26,781 bases of DNA. Source: a virus. A model generated the notes under the pieces. That model was not told the DNA's origin, ran no database searches, and saw only the letters and a list, made by a program, of their open reading frames with translations. The stretch lies in the IMG/VR virus record IMGVR_UViG_3300026509_000101, positions 1 through 26,781 of that record; one strand, 5' to 3'. Both the position numbers and the translations under genes were made by a program. Numbering within the stretch: position 1 is the first letter of the stretch; every line of letters begins with the position of its first letter. Positions 15,235 through 22,392 of this stretch are shown piece after piece.

Positions 15235-15750
15235 TTAAAATCCGTTAAGCTGATAACCTATTAAAATTATATCTCTTGAACCATCATTTATTATTATTCT
15301 ATTATTTGCTCCATCTAACCTAACATAAGACCCACCAACTCCGCTTCCAACATCAACAGTTCCAGTAACTATACTTGCTGAAGTTAACTGACCTGAAAAA
15401 GTAGCATTGCCTGTATCTCCATCAATTGAAAAAGTATTTACTCCGCTTGAATTTTTAGCAATAATTCCGTCTGGAGAAATAAGAATTTCACCACTTACTG
15501 AATTTTGATATTTTCCTATTCTTATTGCTCCACTGTCCGTAAATTGATATTCTTTCATTATCTTTTGAGAAGAAGTATTTAAAGACTTTGTAATAATATC
15601 TCTTATTGGTGGCATTCCAGTATCTTTTATTTCTTCTGGTTTTAAAATCTGCGATGACTGACTACCTGATGAATAATTAAAATTTTGACCAGAAAAAGGA
15701 AAAGGTTGTTCTTGAATTTCTTCCGGATAAAAAACCTTTTCATCTGCCAT
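15235..15750 (-). CDS. tail fiber/tip structural protein (171 aa)
   Basis: The first 60 residues are Pro/Gln/Ser-rich and probably disordered or used for attachment. Residues about 65-125 carry short beta repeats (GAIRIGKYQNSVSGEILIS; DGDTGNATFSGQLTSASIVTG) of the kind found in phage tail-fiber and tail-tip proteins, where 'sIdgdtGnatF.G.l.asSI' marks a trimeric beta region. The protein ends in a hydrophobic strand (IILIGYQLNGF). It lies 5 bp after the nozzle-like gene and 2 bp before the three paralogs. A structural role in the tail tip is likely; the exact part cannot be fixed. Confidence 0.72.
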   Translation of the reverse strand: MADEKVFYPEEIQEQPFPFSGQNFNYSSGSQSSQILKPEEIKDTGMPPIRDIITKSLNTSSQKIMKEYQFTDSGAIRIGKYQNSVSGEILISPDGIIAKNSSGVNTFSIDGDTGNATFSGQLTSASIVTGTVDVGSGVGGSYVRLDGANNRIIINDGSRDIILIGYQLNGF

Positions 15751-15755
15751 AAGAT

Positions 15756-17129
15756 TTAATCAAAATAAATTTTAATATCATAAACTTCTGGTGATACATT
15801 ACCATTTGGATTTAAAACCACTCGTGGTTCAAATATCTCACCTTCTTCTTGAATTGAAAAATGAGCTTTTTTACCACCAGTTTTATTATATGAGTTAGCC
15901 CCATCAATTGTTTTTGCTTGAACAAAATTACCATTTTTATCAATTCTAAACCAAAATTCAACCGAACAACCAGAAGGTAAAGGATACATTGTCAACTCCG
16001 CAAATTTCCACTGAACAATATTACTTATACCTTTTGGCTTTATTTTTAAATCCAATCCTTCATATACACCAATTGCTTTGTTTGATGGATCAACTGATTT
16101 TACTCCATAAGTTAAACCAGATTTATAGCTTGCTATTAAAGTTCCATTAAAATTAACAATCGCTCCAATTTCATCAGCCTCTAAACTATAATCTAAATTT
16201 AAAACAAAAGGTCTATTTTTATTTAATCTTCCAATACTATAAATTCCATTATATCCCAATGCCCCTCCATAAACGCCAAAATAAGCTAAATTTCCAACTT
16301 CCTGTTTGTCAATCCAAGACAAAGCCGTCTCTTCCCATTCAAAAATCTGCGGTTGTTCATAATAATTACAAACTCCACCGGGATTAGTTTTTCCACCACC
16401 GGGAAACCTTTTTATCGGAATAGTATTTGACATATCAGCTAAATATATATCTCCATCGTTGCCAACCTGAATTAAAGGAAATTCAGCATCAATTTGAGAA
16501 TTTATACCCCTGTCTTCTTCATTTACTTTATAACACCCAATGATAGTTCTACCGTTTCTTTCTATAATTGTTTTTGCGATATTTCCCGGAATTAAAGCTA
16601 AAGCCTCATTTGTCCAGCTTCCATCATAACCAACCATAGCCAACTTATCATAATTTGCTATTTTTGTAGCCCCAGCAATTTGTTTCATTGTGTGCCATTT
16701 AGCCGAAGTTAAGTTAGAAGCAAGCGTTGAAACATCAGACCAGTTAGATAATCCAGGTATTGGTTTTCTTTTAATTTTTGTATTATTACACCAACCTAAA
16801 TATTTAGTCCCATTACTTTGAACCAATTCTTCTGCTCCTTTTATTTCTCCATCTGGATCAGTGTAAACCACTGACCAAACCCCGTTTGTTCTTTTGTAAA
16901 TTTTACCACTACTTCCAAAACCATACAAATTTCCATCAGAACATTTAACAAACCATCTTATCAAATCAGTAAATACTCCGCTTCCTTCCTCTCTTAAAGC
17001 CTGTTGACAATAGAGACTGTCAGTAATCCTTCTTATATTTAAATTTTTTCCAAACTTAAAAGCTCCCGGAATTCCTTTATCCTCATAATCTGAAATTCCG
17101 CCTGAAAATTTGTTAATATGATATATCAT
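15756..17129 (-). CDS. tail nozzle / propeller-like tail protein (457 aa)
   Basis: I take the ATG at 17129-17127 (MIYHINKFSGGISDYEDKG) as the start. The longer frame to 17168 needs a TTG start and overlaps the preceding gene, and the conserved-looking FSGGISDY opening is typical of this kind of protein. Repeated strands such as SDGNLYGFGSSGKIYKR and GNDGDIYLAD, with regularly spaced Trp and Gly, suggest a beta-propeller, as in podovirus tail nozzle or needle-base proteins. The C-terminus (about residues 365-457) is a separate beta domain with WKFAELTMYPLPSG. It contains several cysteines, unlike the head proteins. It lies 26 bp after the 282-aa gene. A tail-tube or nozzle role is inferred from fold impression and position. 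Confidence 0.68.
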   Translation of the reverse strand: MIYHINKFSGGISDYEDKGIPGAFKFGKNLNIRRITDSLYCQQALREEGSGVFTDLIRWFVKCSDGNLYGFGSSGKIYKRTNGVWSVVYTDPDGEIKGAEELVQSNGTKYLGWCNNTKIKRKPIPGLSNWSDVSTLASNLTSAKWHTMKQIAGATKIANYDKLAMVGYDGSWTNEALALIPGNIAKTIIERNGRTIIGCYKVNEEDRGINSQIDAEFPLIQVGNDGDIYLADMSNTIPIKRFPGGGKTNPGGVCNYYEQPQIFEWEETALSWIDKQEVGNLAYFGVYGGALGYNGIYSIGRLNKNRPFVLNLDYSLEADEIGAIVNFNGTLIASYKSGLTYGVKSVDPSNKAIGVYEGLDLKIKPKGISNIVQWKFAELTMYPLPSGCSVEFWFRIDKNGNFVQAKTIDGANSYNKTGGKKAHFSIQEEGEIFEPRVVLNPNGNVSPEVYDIKIYFD

Positions 17130-17155
17130 AAAAAAATGATAAACTATTAATCTAT

Positions 17156-18004
17156 TTATTGGCAACAATTTGTATATTTATTAGTATAAATGGTGTTTTT
17201 CTTTGAATATTTTAAAGAATAAGTAGGAGGATTATTATTTTGGTATTTACTGTTATATGAGATATTTTTTAGACTATATTTTAAACTATAAATAGAATTT
17301 TTTCTATCATATTTGTTTAAAAATTTATTAAATTTATTCTCCAATCCAATTTTATAATAATTTTCTTGAAGTAAATAGCCACCATCTTCAAGAAGTAAAT
17401 AATTAAATACATCATAATATTTTTCAAAATAAGGAAGACAGACATTAAAATAATCGGTGGATAAAGTATAAGTGATTGGAATATTAACATTATGGCTTTC
17501 TTCCGTTAAAATAAAGGAACTATCCTCAAGAAGCAAAAAAAAAGAGTTTTCTTGTTTTAAATAATATTTAACATAAACAGTATTATATTGATCGTTTCTT
17601 TGAAAAACACGAACAGAGATATTGTTGTTTTTTTTGTAATTTTCTATATAAGCCTCAATTTTATAACTTAAAGTAAAATTAACATTAGCCGAGCCTAAAT
17701 ATCTTATATCAACTGTTTCCCAAAGTCCAGTTGAATGATTGTAAATTTCAAAATAAACAGGTGAAAGAGTTGGAGACAATGAAGTTTTTCCTACCCATTT
17801 AATAGTTATTTTTTTATTTACTCCAACTGAAATTTTAAACAAATGGACAAGATAACAATCTTGACCGCTTAAATCAACATAGGTATCATCTTCATTATCT
17901 ACAATTGAAATCTCGTTATTACTATACAAAGTAGATAAATCACTATCATCTAAAGCATAAATATTTGTTGTTAATGGAAATGTTCCTCTGCTGTATAACT
18001 TCAT
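17156..18004 (-). CDS. beta-rich tail protein with LLLED and YxxKY repeats (282 aa)
   Basis: Family not recognised. Residues about 40-150 look like a beta sandwich with SPVYFEIYNHSTGLWETV near 81-98, as in carbohydrate-binding or fiber domains. Two copies of an LLLED motif follow: LLLEDSSFILTEE at 157-169 and LLLEDGGYLLQEN at 203-215; the second form is familiar from phage tail proteins. The last 50 residues carry four YxxKY units (239-243, 250-254, 262-266, 273-277) spaced 11-12 residues apart, and the protein ends in Asn-Cys-Cys-Gln. It lies between the CHAP-like stub and the nozzle-like gene. A surface-exposed tail role is inferred. It has no Shine-Dalgarno sequence. Confidence 0.7.
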   Translation of the reverse strand: MKLYSRGTFPLTTNIYALDDSDLSTLYSNNEISIVDNEDDTYVDLSGQDCYLVHLFKISVGVNKKITIKWVGKTSLSPTLSPVYFEIYNHSTGLWETVDIRYLGSANVNFTLSYKIEAYIENYKKNNNISVRVFQRNDQYNTVYVKYYLKQENSFFLLLEDSSFILTEESHNVNIPITYTLSTDYFNVCLPYFEKYYDVFNYLLLEDGGYLLQENYYKIGLENKFNKFLNKYDRKNSIYSLKYSLKNISYNSKYQNNNPPTYSLKYSKKNTIYTNKYTNCCQ

Positions 18005-18034
18005 AATTCATATTTTTTTATTTATAAAACTTAA

Positions 18035-18148
18035 TTAATCCAGTCTTTCAACACACAAACTAACACATTGCCCTTTGTTTTGTGGCGTGTTTCCAACACC
18101 GTTTTTGTTTATCCATTTGTTTATAAAGTCTTTTAGTTTTTGGTCCAT
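18035..18148 (-). CDS. 37-aa CHAP-like stub (truncated peptidoglycan hydrolase or tiny gene)
   Basis: An ATG frame of 37 codons lies in the 153-bp gap between the fiber and the 282-aa gene, starting 9 bp after the fiber stop. It reads like the first part of a CHAP cysteine hydrolase: DFINKWINKNGVGNTP, then GQCVSLCVERLD, where the family has its nucleophile Cys in a 'GxQCxDL' motif (here Cys28). A full CHAP domain needs about 80-100 more residues with a catalytic His; here a TAA follows at once and no matching sequence lies downstream before the next gene. It may be the remnant of a virion lysin, or an intact micro-gene of unknown role. Confidence 0.45.
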   Translation of the reverse strand: MDQKLKDFINKWINKNGVGNTPQNKGQCVSLCVERLD

Positions 18149-18157
18149 AAATAAAAT

Positions 18158-19243
18158 TTAAATATAATAAAATCCATTTATTGCAATTCTTGTCCCATTC
18201 ACAATATCCGCAAAACCAACATCTGATAAACCATAATTTTTGTTAAAAATCAAATAATTATTGCTTGTATATGCCGCCCCCCAAGTATTTGCATCGTGCC
18301 AATTTCCACTTGATTTTCTTGCTATTAAACCAATAACTATTTGATTATTAGAAGAAGGAGAGACTGGAAGAAGCACTCTTAAAGTTCCTGACCAAGAACC
18401 AATATTATTTATGTCTTTATATATCATTAAATATACTGTCCTTCCTTTAATCGTAAATTGTGAAGCATAGTTGATTTCAGAATAAGTTCCCTCTGACCCA
18501 CCAGTTCCTGAAACAGTTGAGTTATAGTTAAAATAATCTGGAAACCCTTGCGGGTTTTCTACCTTTGAGTAATAATTATCTGTAATTGGGGCGTTAGCAA
18601 GCGAATAATCACTTCCACCAGTTATCGTAATCGTTGTATTTGGTGCAGAATAAGAAACACCGATAATATAAAAATATTTTACTGTTGAGGATTGAGTTAA
18701 CTTTATTTTATCTCCTTTTTGATATTTCCCCGTGACATTTCCTGATACAGTAAAGGAAGTTGAGGAGGCATAAGTCCAAGTTTCATTGGCGGCAATCCAG
18801 CCATCAAATGGTGTTTTAAAAATTAATTTGTTTATACCATCTCCACCAATCTCTAAATCATTTGAGGAATTTAAATTTAATATATTTCTTGCCGTCCCAG
18901 TGCTGTCTTTTTGTTTAATTGCTGTGTTATTTACAAGCGGGGTATTAAACTGTTGTCCTGCTAAATTACTATCACCAATTTCTAAAATATTAGAGGCATT
19001 TATTTTTGCGATACTTCTTTCCGTCCCATTGCTGTCTTTTTGAGAAACAACTGAAACATTATTGTTTCCTTGTAAAGTTTTATTTGTTAAGTTTTGACTT
19101 AAAGAAGCCAACCAATCAGCCAATTGTTGGAAAGTTGATTTTTTTGTTTCTGGACTTCCTGATGGATTATCAACTACAGGAAATATATCTGTTGGATCAA
19201 TAGTTGTTATCTGATTTAGTTCGGTAATCTTTTTATCTGCCAT
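18158..19243 (-). CDS. tail fiber/spike-like protein (361 aa)
   Basis: The N-terminus (MADKKITELNQITTIDPTDIFPVVD, then TKKSTFQQLADWL) is the usual virion-binding opening of phage fibers and spikes ('K.t.L....p.DllpvvD'). Two copies of a 24-residue unit follow, QKDSxGTxRx...EIG, at 68-91 and 111-134. A second module (about 147-240) contains NETWTYASSTSFTVSGNVTG, KYQKGDKIKLTQ, TVKYFYIIGVSYS and TTITITGGSDYSLANAPI, a beta module seen in many phage structural proteins. The C-terminus (about 240-361) is a further beta domain, probably for receptor binding. A dedicated promoter (19253-19282) precedes it with almost no leader. It opens the tail cassette. Confidence 0.82.
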   Translation of the reverse strand: MADKKITELNQITTIDPTDIFPVVDNPSGSPETKKSTFQQLADWLASLSQNLTNKTLQGNNNVSVVSQKDSNGTERSIAKINASNILEIGDSNLAGQQFNTPLVNNTAIKQKDSTGTARNILNLNSSNDLEIGGDGINKLIFKTPFDGWIAANETWTYASSTSFTVSGNVTGKYQKGDKIKLTQSSTVKYFYIIGVSYSAPNTTITITGGSDYSLANAPITDNYYSKVENPQGFPDYFNYNSTVSGTGGSEGTYSEINYASQFTIKGRTVYLMIYKDINNIGSWSGTLRVLLPVSPSSNNQIVIGLIARKSSGNWHDANTWGAAYTSNNYLIFNKNYGLSDVGFADIVNGTRIAINGFYYI

Positions 19244-19252
19244 ATAAAATAA

Positions 19253-19282
19253 ATATTAGAATACAAATCTATTTATACGCAA
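19253..19282 (-). promoter_or_regulatory. promoter, shared family (TTGCGT-18-TAATAT)
   Basis: Minus-strand TTGCGT (19282-19277), an 18-bp spacer beginning ATAAATAG, and TAATAT (19258-19253). The predicted start is near 19246, about 3 nt before the fiber ATG. It lies directly after the capsid-gene terminator, so it restarts transcription for the tail cassette. Confidence 0.74.
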
Positions 19283-19289
19283 GAGGTTT

Positions 19290-19322
19290 TAAAAAAATCC
19301 CCCCCGCCATTTAGACGGGGGG
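19290..19322 (-). terminator. Rho-independent terminator of the major capsid gene
   Basis: On the minus strand CCCCCCGTC (19322-19314) pairs with GGCGGGGGG (19308-19300) around a 5-nt loop, a 9-bp stem with one G-U pair, followed by a run of T at 19297-19291. It lies 25 bp downstream of the capsid stop. Such GC density is unique in this AT-rich window, so the call is firm. Confidence 0.95.
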
Positions 19323-19346
19323 AAAACTTATCACTCTCTGCTTACT

Positions 19347-20456
19347 TTATACAGAGAATGTAAAGAAACCTTCAGCCGCAAATGCTCTTCTTTCATCAGC
19401 AACTTTACCTCCGTAAACAAACAAATCTTTATAAGCACTTCCAAAATCACCGATTAATTCTTCTTCTATATCAGCCTCAAGCAGCTTTTCAGCAAATGTT
19501 AACCAAGCTGGGTGACCAGCAAGACAATGATATCCATTAGTATTATCACCACTTAATCTTGAAGTTTTAAAAACCTTAAATCCTAAAAGCTGGGTTAAAT
19601 ACCCTTTTTTAACAAGGTCTTCATAAGCTGCGGGAACATTCAAAGCCACTCCTGTTGCTTGAACCAAAACTGTCTCAAATTCTGGCGGAACTAAAAGCCA
19701 TCTATCAGTATCAGGAACAGCTGAATGACCATTTTTTTCAGCATTATCTAATTTAAGCTTCAAAGCCGCAACTTTTTGAAGCAAATTAGAGGACGTAATC
19801 ATTACTGGAGTAACCGCCTCAATCACATAACTTGCACCAGATGAAATAACACCCCCGGTGTATTGAGATGGGACATCATCTAAATCATCCTCAATAACAA
19901 TTGAGGTGGGGGAATTGTAAGCTTTTACTCTATACCATTTAGTGTGTCCTGCGGCTTTAAATCCTTTACCAACCATCGCTGATGTAAAGTTTGTTCCTGT
20001 TCCTGTTACATTACCAGCGCTATCAATCGCAACAGTTCCAGTAGTATAATCAGTCCCAACCCTATTACCAGCCGCAACATCGCCATAAAAACTAAAAGCA
20101 TACATATCCATATTCTTCAGTCTCTCATCTGCTTTTTGCTTTACAATGGTTGAATGTGGATTTTTAATATAAGAAATCCAGTTATCAATCGTTTTTTCTT
20201 TCCAATAAAAAGATTTTTTCTGATCAATGACAAGCTTAGTGTTATTTTCAGTTAAATCATCTGGGGTAAGAGGTGAACCTGTATAAACTTTTTCAGATAA
20301 CCGATCAAAATTTAAAATGTTTAATACAGAGCCAACGCCATTGATTTCACCTTGATAGTCTCGGTTGACTATCTCATCAAGGACGCTTCGTTCATACATT
20401 TCAAGCAATAACCTTTGTGAAAATCCTTGTGCTATTGTTGAACCACGAGCTGCCAT
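19347..20456 (-). CDS. major capsid protein (369 aa)
   Basis: The call rests on position, length and character. It follows a scaffold-like gene, has its own promoter and strong terminator as expected for the most abundant virion protein, and is close to the usual length of HK97-fold coat proteins. Residues 1-50 (MAARGSTIAQGFSQRLLLEMYERSVL) look like the N-arm helix. Residues about 85-130 contain the helix FYWKEKTIDNWISYIKNP and MDMYAFSFYGDVA. Residues about 137-212 form an inserted Gly/Thr-rich beta domain (GNVTGTGTNFTSAMVGKGF). Residues 225-300 look like the P-domain helix and strands (NLLQKVAALKLKLDNAEKNG; WLLVPPEFE). The C-terminus (FGSAYKDLFVYGGKVADERRAF) resembles the axial domain. The subfamily cannot be assigned by eye. 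Confidence 0.84.
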   Translation of the reverse strand: MAARGSTIAQGFSQRLLLEMYERSVLDEIVNRDYQGEINGVGSVLNILNFDRLSEKVYTGSPLTPDDLTENNTKLVIDQKKSFYWKEKTIDNWISYIKNPHSTIVKQKADERLKNMDMYAFSFYGDVAAGNRVGTDYTTGTVAIDSAGNVTGTGTNFTSAMVGKGFKAAGHTKWYRVKAYNSPTSIVIEDDLDDVPSQYTGGVISSGASYVIEAVTPVMITSSNLLQKVAALKLKLDNAEKNGHSAVPDTDRWLLVPPEFETVLVQATGVALNVPAAYEDLVKKGYLTQLLGFKVFKTSRLSGDNTNGYHCLAGHPAWLTFAEKLLEADIEEELIGDFGSAYKDLFVYGGKVADERRAFAAEGFFTFSV

Positions 20457-20519
20457 AGTATTTAAAAAATAAATTTATAATAAATGAAGATTATTATTCC
20501 TTCGTCTCACAAAGAGGTT

Positions 20520-20535
20520 AGAAGTGTTATCTTCT
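20520..20535 (-). promoter_or_regulatory. 5'-terminal hairpin of the capsid mRNA
   Basis: On the minus strand AGAAG (20535-20531) pairs with CTTCT (20524-20520) around a 6-nt loop. The promoter upstream predicts transcription to start at about 20535, so the hairpin would sit at the very 5' end of a 79-nt leader. Such 5' hairpins can slow mRNA decay; that role is inferred. Confidence 0.4.
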
Positions 20536-20541
20536 GTTAAT

Positions 20542-20571
20542 AAAGTATCAAATCAATATATTATATGTCAA
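20542..20571 (-). promoter_or_regulatory. capsid promoter (TTGACA-18-TGaTACTTT)
   Basis: Minus-strand TTGACA (20571-20566), an 18-bp AT-rich spacer, and TACTTT (20547-20542) preceded by TG as in an extended -10. The predicted start near 20535 gives a 79-nt leader. It lies in the 123-bp gap between the scaffold and capsid genes. Confidence 0.72.
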
Positions 20572-20579
20572 GAGGATTT

Positions 20580-21413
20580 TTACTCAATATCAGTTTGAAT
20601 TTTGCCAGCAAGCAATAATTCTTTATATTTCTTATAATCTTTTTTCATAAGTTCTCTTGCCTCATCAAGAGATATTTTTCCAGATAATGATTGATATCTT
20701 TCATTTGAACCCGAAGTTCCAGTTTCAAACATTTTTCCTTTTTTAGGTGGATTAGCTTTACTTGAATGATAAAGAAAAGCCGCCACCAAATCTTCAAATG
20801 GAAGTCCTCTTCTTGTTGGTTTAGCTGAAAACGCTATAAATTCATCTGTTTTTCCTTCAAGCTCTGGATAATCGGCTAAAACTTTTGGATCGGTAGCAAA
20901 CTTTTCCACCTTTTCAATCCACTCTTCAGTATCACGCCCTGCGGTTATAACTTCATATAAAGCATCAAGTCTTTTTTTAGCTAAATAATTATCTTTAACA
21001 ATTTTTCGTTCAGTGTCGGTCATCAAATCCCAATCTTCATAAATTTTAGCCATTTCTTCATCGCTTGGCTCTGGAAGTTTTATTGCTTTTTCAATCGCCT
21101 CTCTCATTTGTTTATTTCTTGAATGAAGAATTAAAGCTTCTCTTGAAGACTCAATAAATTTCTTTTTATAATCAATTTCTTTCATCTCTTCTTTTTTCTC
21201 TTCTTCAGCTTCTTTTTGTCCTGTTTTTTCCTCTTTTTCTTTTTCCTCAACTTTCGGTTTTTTTTCGGTATCTTTATTTTTAGCTTCTGGTGAAGTTTTT
21301 TGGTTTTCTTGAATATTATCCTTTTGTGAAGTTTTTTCTGGAGCATCTAATTGACTAATAAAAGAATCAAGATTTTTTTTCAATTCCTCTTTAGAGGGTT
21401 TTTGGTGTGCCAT
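20580..21413 (-). CDS. scaffolding protein (277 aa)
   Basis: This protein directly precedes the major capsid gene. Residues 1-85 are extremely Glu/Lys-rich and probably disordered or coiled-coil (for example EEKTGQKEAEEEKKEEMKEI). Residues 86-180 are helical and charged. The C-terminus (about 245-277) carries SGKISLDEARELMKKDYKKY, a short helical end of the type that binds coat protein in scaffolds. It contains no cysteine. Length, charge and location fit an internal scaffold that guides procapsid assembly and is then lost. It is not a protease, since no catalytic triad pattern is visible. It is expressed from the promoter at 21741-21770 together with the 79-aa gene. Confidence 0.82.
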   Translation of the reverse strand: MAHQKPSKEELKKNLDSFISQLDAPEKTSQKDNIQENQKTSPEAKNKDTEKKPKVEEKEKEEKTGQKEAEEEKKEEMKEIDYKKKFIESSREALILHSRNKQMREAIEKAIKLPEPSDEEMAKIYEDWDLMTDTERKIVKDNYLAKKRLDALYEVITAGRDTEEWIEKVEKFATDPKVLADYPELEGKTDEFIAFSAKPTRRGLPFEDLVAAFLYHSSKANPPKKGKMFETGTSGSNERYQSLSGKISLDEARELMKKDYKKYKELLLAGKIQTDIE

Positions 21414-21428
21414 AGGTTTATTTCCTGT

Positions 21429-21446
21429 CCTAAAATAGGGTTTAGG
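21429..21446 (-). promoter_or_regulatory. small hairpin before the scaffold start
   Basis: On the minus strand CCTAAA (21446-21441) pairs with TTTAGG (21434-21429) around 6 nt. It lies 15 bp before the scaffold ATG and includes part of the purine-rich AGGACAGG tract, the only Shine-Dalgarno-like sequence in the window. It could tune scaffold translation. There is no T run after it on this strand, so it is not a terminator for this operon. Confidence 0.3.
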
Positions 21447-21469
21447 AAAATTTTTAATATATTAAAGCC

Positions 21470-21709
21470 TTATTTTTCTTTATTTTGATTTTTTTCTTCT
21501 TCTTTATTTTGTTCTTCTTTTTTTTCTTTATCTGGTTCATTCGCTTTATTTTTTTTAACTTTCTTTTCTAAAACTTCAGCAAATTTCTCTTTCTCTTCTC
21601 TTGTAAGATAACTTCGTCTTGCTTTTAAAAAAGCTACTTCAAAAGCGTTTAATTCGTGAACTTCTTTTGAAGTGATTTTTTTTAAAATTTCAAGAGCCTC
21701 TTTTTCCAT
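21470..21709 (-). CDS. small pre-scaffold protein (79 aa)
   Basis: Residues 1-50 form two likely helices with ILKKITSKEVHELNAFEVAFLKARRSYLT, a pattern I associate with small conserved phage proteins next to scaffold genes, but I cannot name a family. Residues 50-79 are an almost pure Lys/Glu/Asn/Gln tail. The gene has its own promoter (21741-21770) with a 25-nt leader and is followed after 56 bp by the scaffold gene. It could be an accessory assembly factor. The coding call is good; the function is unknown. Confidence 0.7.
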   Translation of the reverse strand: MEKEALEILKKITSKEVHELNAFEVAFLKARRSYLTREEKEKFAEVLEKKVKKNKANEPDKEKKEEQNKEEEKNQNKEK

Positions 21710-21740
21710 AGAGTAAAATAAATTTTTAACTTATAACTAA

Positions 21741-21770
21741 ATTATAAAAACAAAAAATATTTATTGTCAA
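21741..21770 (-). promoter_or_regulatory. consensus sigma70-type promoter (TTGACA-18-TATAAT)
   Basis: Minus-strand TTGACA (21770-21765) and TATAAT (21746-21741), both perfect consensus hexamers, with an 18-bp spacer that starts ATAAATAT as in the related promoters. The predicted start near 21734 gives a 25-nt leader to the 79-aa gene and scaffold. Confidence 0.82.
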
Positions 21771-21771
21771 A

Positions 21772-21888
21772 TCATTTTCTTTTTTTATGCTTTTTAATCT
21801 TTAAACCGTATTTTTTCTTCCATCTCATATAAATATCAGGTCGATTTTTCTTCATCCAAATTATTTGTTTTCGTGAAACAAATGGCAT
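21772..21888 (-). CDS. very small basic protein (38 aa)
   Basis: I place the start at the ATG at 21888-21886 (MPFVSRKQIIWMKKNRPDIY), 1 nt after the stop of the preceding gene; a longer open frame to 21963 would overlap that gene throughout. About 16 of 38 residues are Lys or Arg, and the C-terminus is KIKKHKKRK. Such basic mini-proteins are common among phage head genes and may bind packaged DNA or the capsid lumen. The family is not recognised. Confidence 0.55.
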   Translation of the reverse strand: MPFVSRKQIIWMKKNRPDIYMRWKKKYGLKIKKHKKRK

Positions 21889-21889
21889 A

Positions 21890-22075
21890 TTATTTTTTTC
21901 TTTTTTTAACTTTTTTCCAAAATATTTTACCAGCCACTTTTTTTCCAATAAGCATTGAACCATACTTTCTTGCTGATTTTCTGGCTATTTGGTCAAATAT
22001 TCCAGTTTTAAAAGTTCTTCCCAATTTTTTAACCATCGTCAATCCCTTTTTTCCTTTTGGTTTTAGTCTTTTCAT
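21890..22075 (-). CDS. small basic protein (61 aa)
   Basis: A 61-residue protein with strong positive charge at both ends (MKRLKPKGKKG and WKKVKKRKK) and a more hydrophobic middle (TGIFDQIARKSARKYGSMLIGKKVAGKIF). The ATG overlaps the TGA stop of the 106-aa gene, giving translational coupling in the portal operon. DNA-binding or capsid-lining are the most natural guesses. No known family is recognised. Confidence 0.6.
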   Translation of the reverse strand: MKRLKPKGKKGLTMVKKLGRTFKTGIFDQIARKSARKYGSMLIGKKVAGKIFWKKVKKRKK

Positions 22076-22392
22076 AACGGTCTATTTTTAGCAACTTCTA
22101 ACATTGTTTCAATAGTTTTTTTAGCTCTTTCAGGTGAAGACAATAAATCTTCAAGAAGAATATAGTTTCTTAACCTTGCTTTCAAAAAAATATCTTGTTT
22201 GGTGTTGTGATCAGTCTTTGTCAATTCTCGCTCAACGCTTTCTTTCATTGCTTTAATATACTCTCTTATCTTTTCAATTGTTAGATTATTTTGACTTAAA
22301 GCATTAAGCCAATTATTTAAAGTCTCTTTTTCAACCGCATTTAAATCCTCATATTTCAACCCAAATTTTTCAAGAATTTTGTCTATATTCAT
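22072..22392 (-). CDS. portal-adjacent helical protein (106 aa)
   Basis: Entirely helical-looking, with the opening MNIDKILEKFGLKYEDLNAVEKETLNNWL and a long middle helix (about 40-80). The ATG overlaps the portal stop (ATGA), and its own TGA overlaps the next ATG, so it is tightly coupled to portal synthesis. Small helical proteins in this position are frequent beside podovirus-like portals, but I cannot assign a defined role. There is no membrane segment and no cysteine. Confidence 0.72.
   Translation of the reverse strand: MNIDKILEKFGLKYEDLNAVEKETLNNWLNALSQNNLTIEKIREYIKAMKESVERELTKTDHNTKQDIFLKARLRNYILLEDLLSSPERAKKTIETMLEVAKNRPL

Noticed and set aside
15756-17168. Longer frame for the nozzle-like gene starting with TTG at 17168.
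   Set aside because: It overlaps the upstream gene and adds residues not expected before the FSGGISDY opening; the ATG at 17129 is better.
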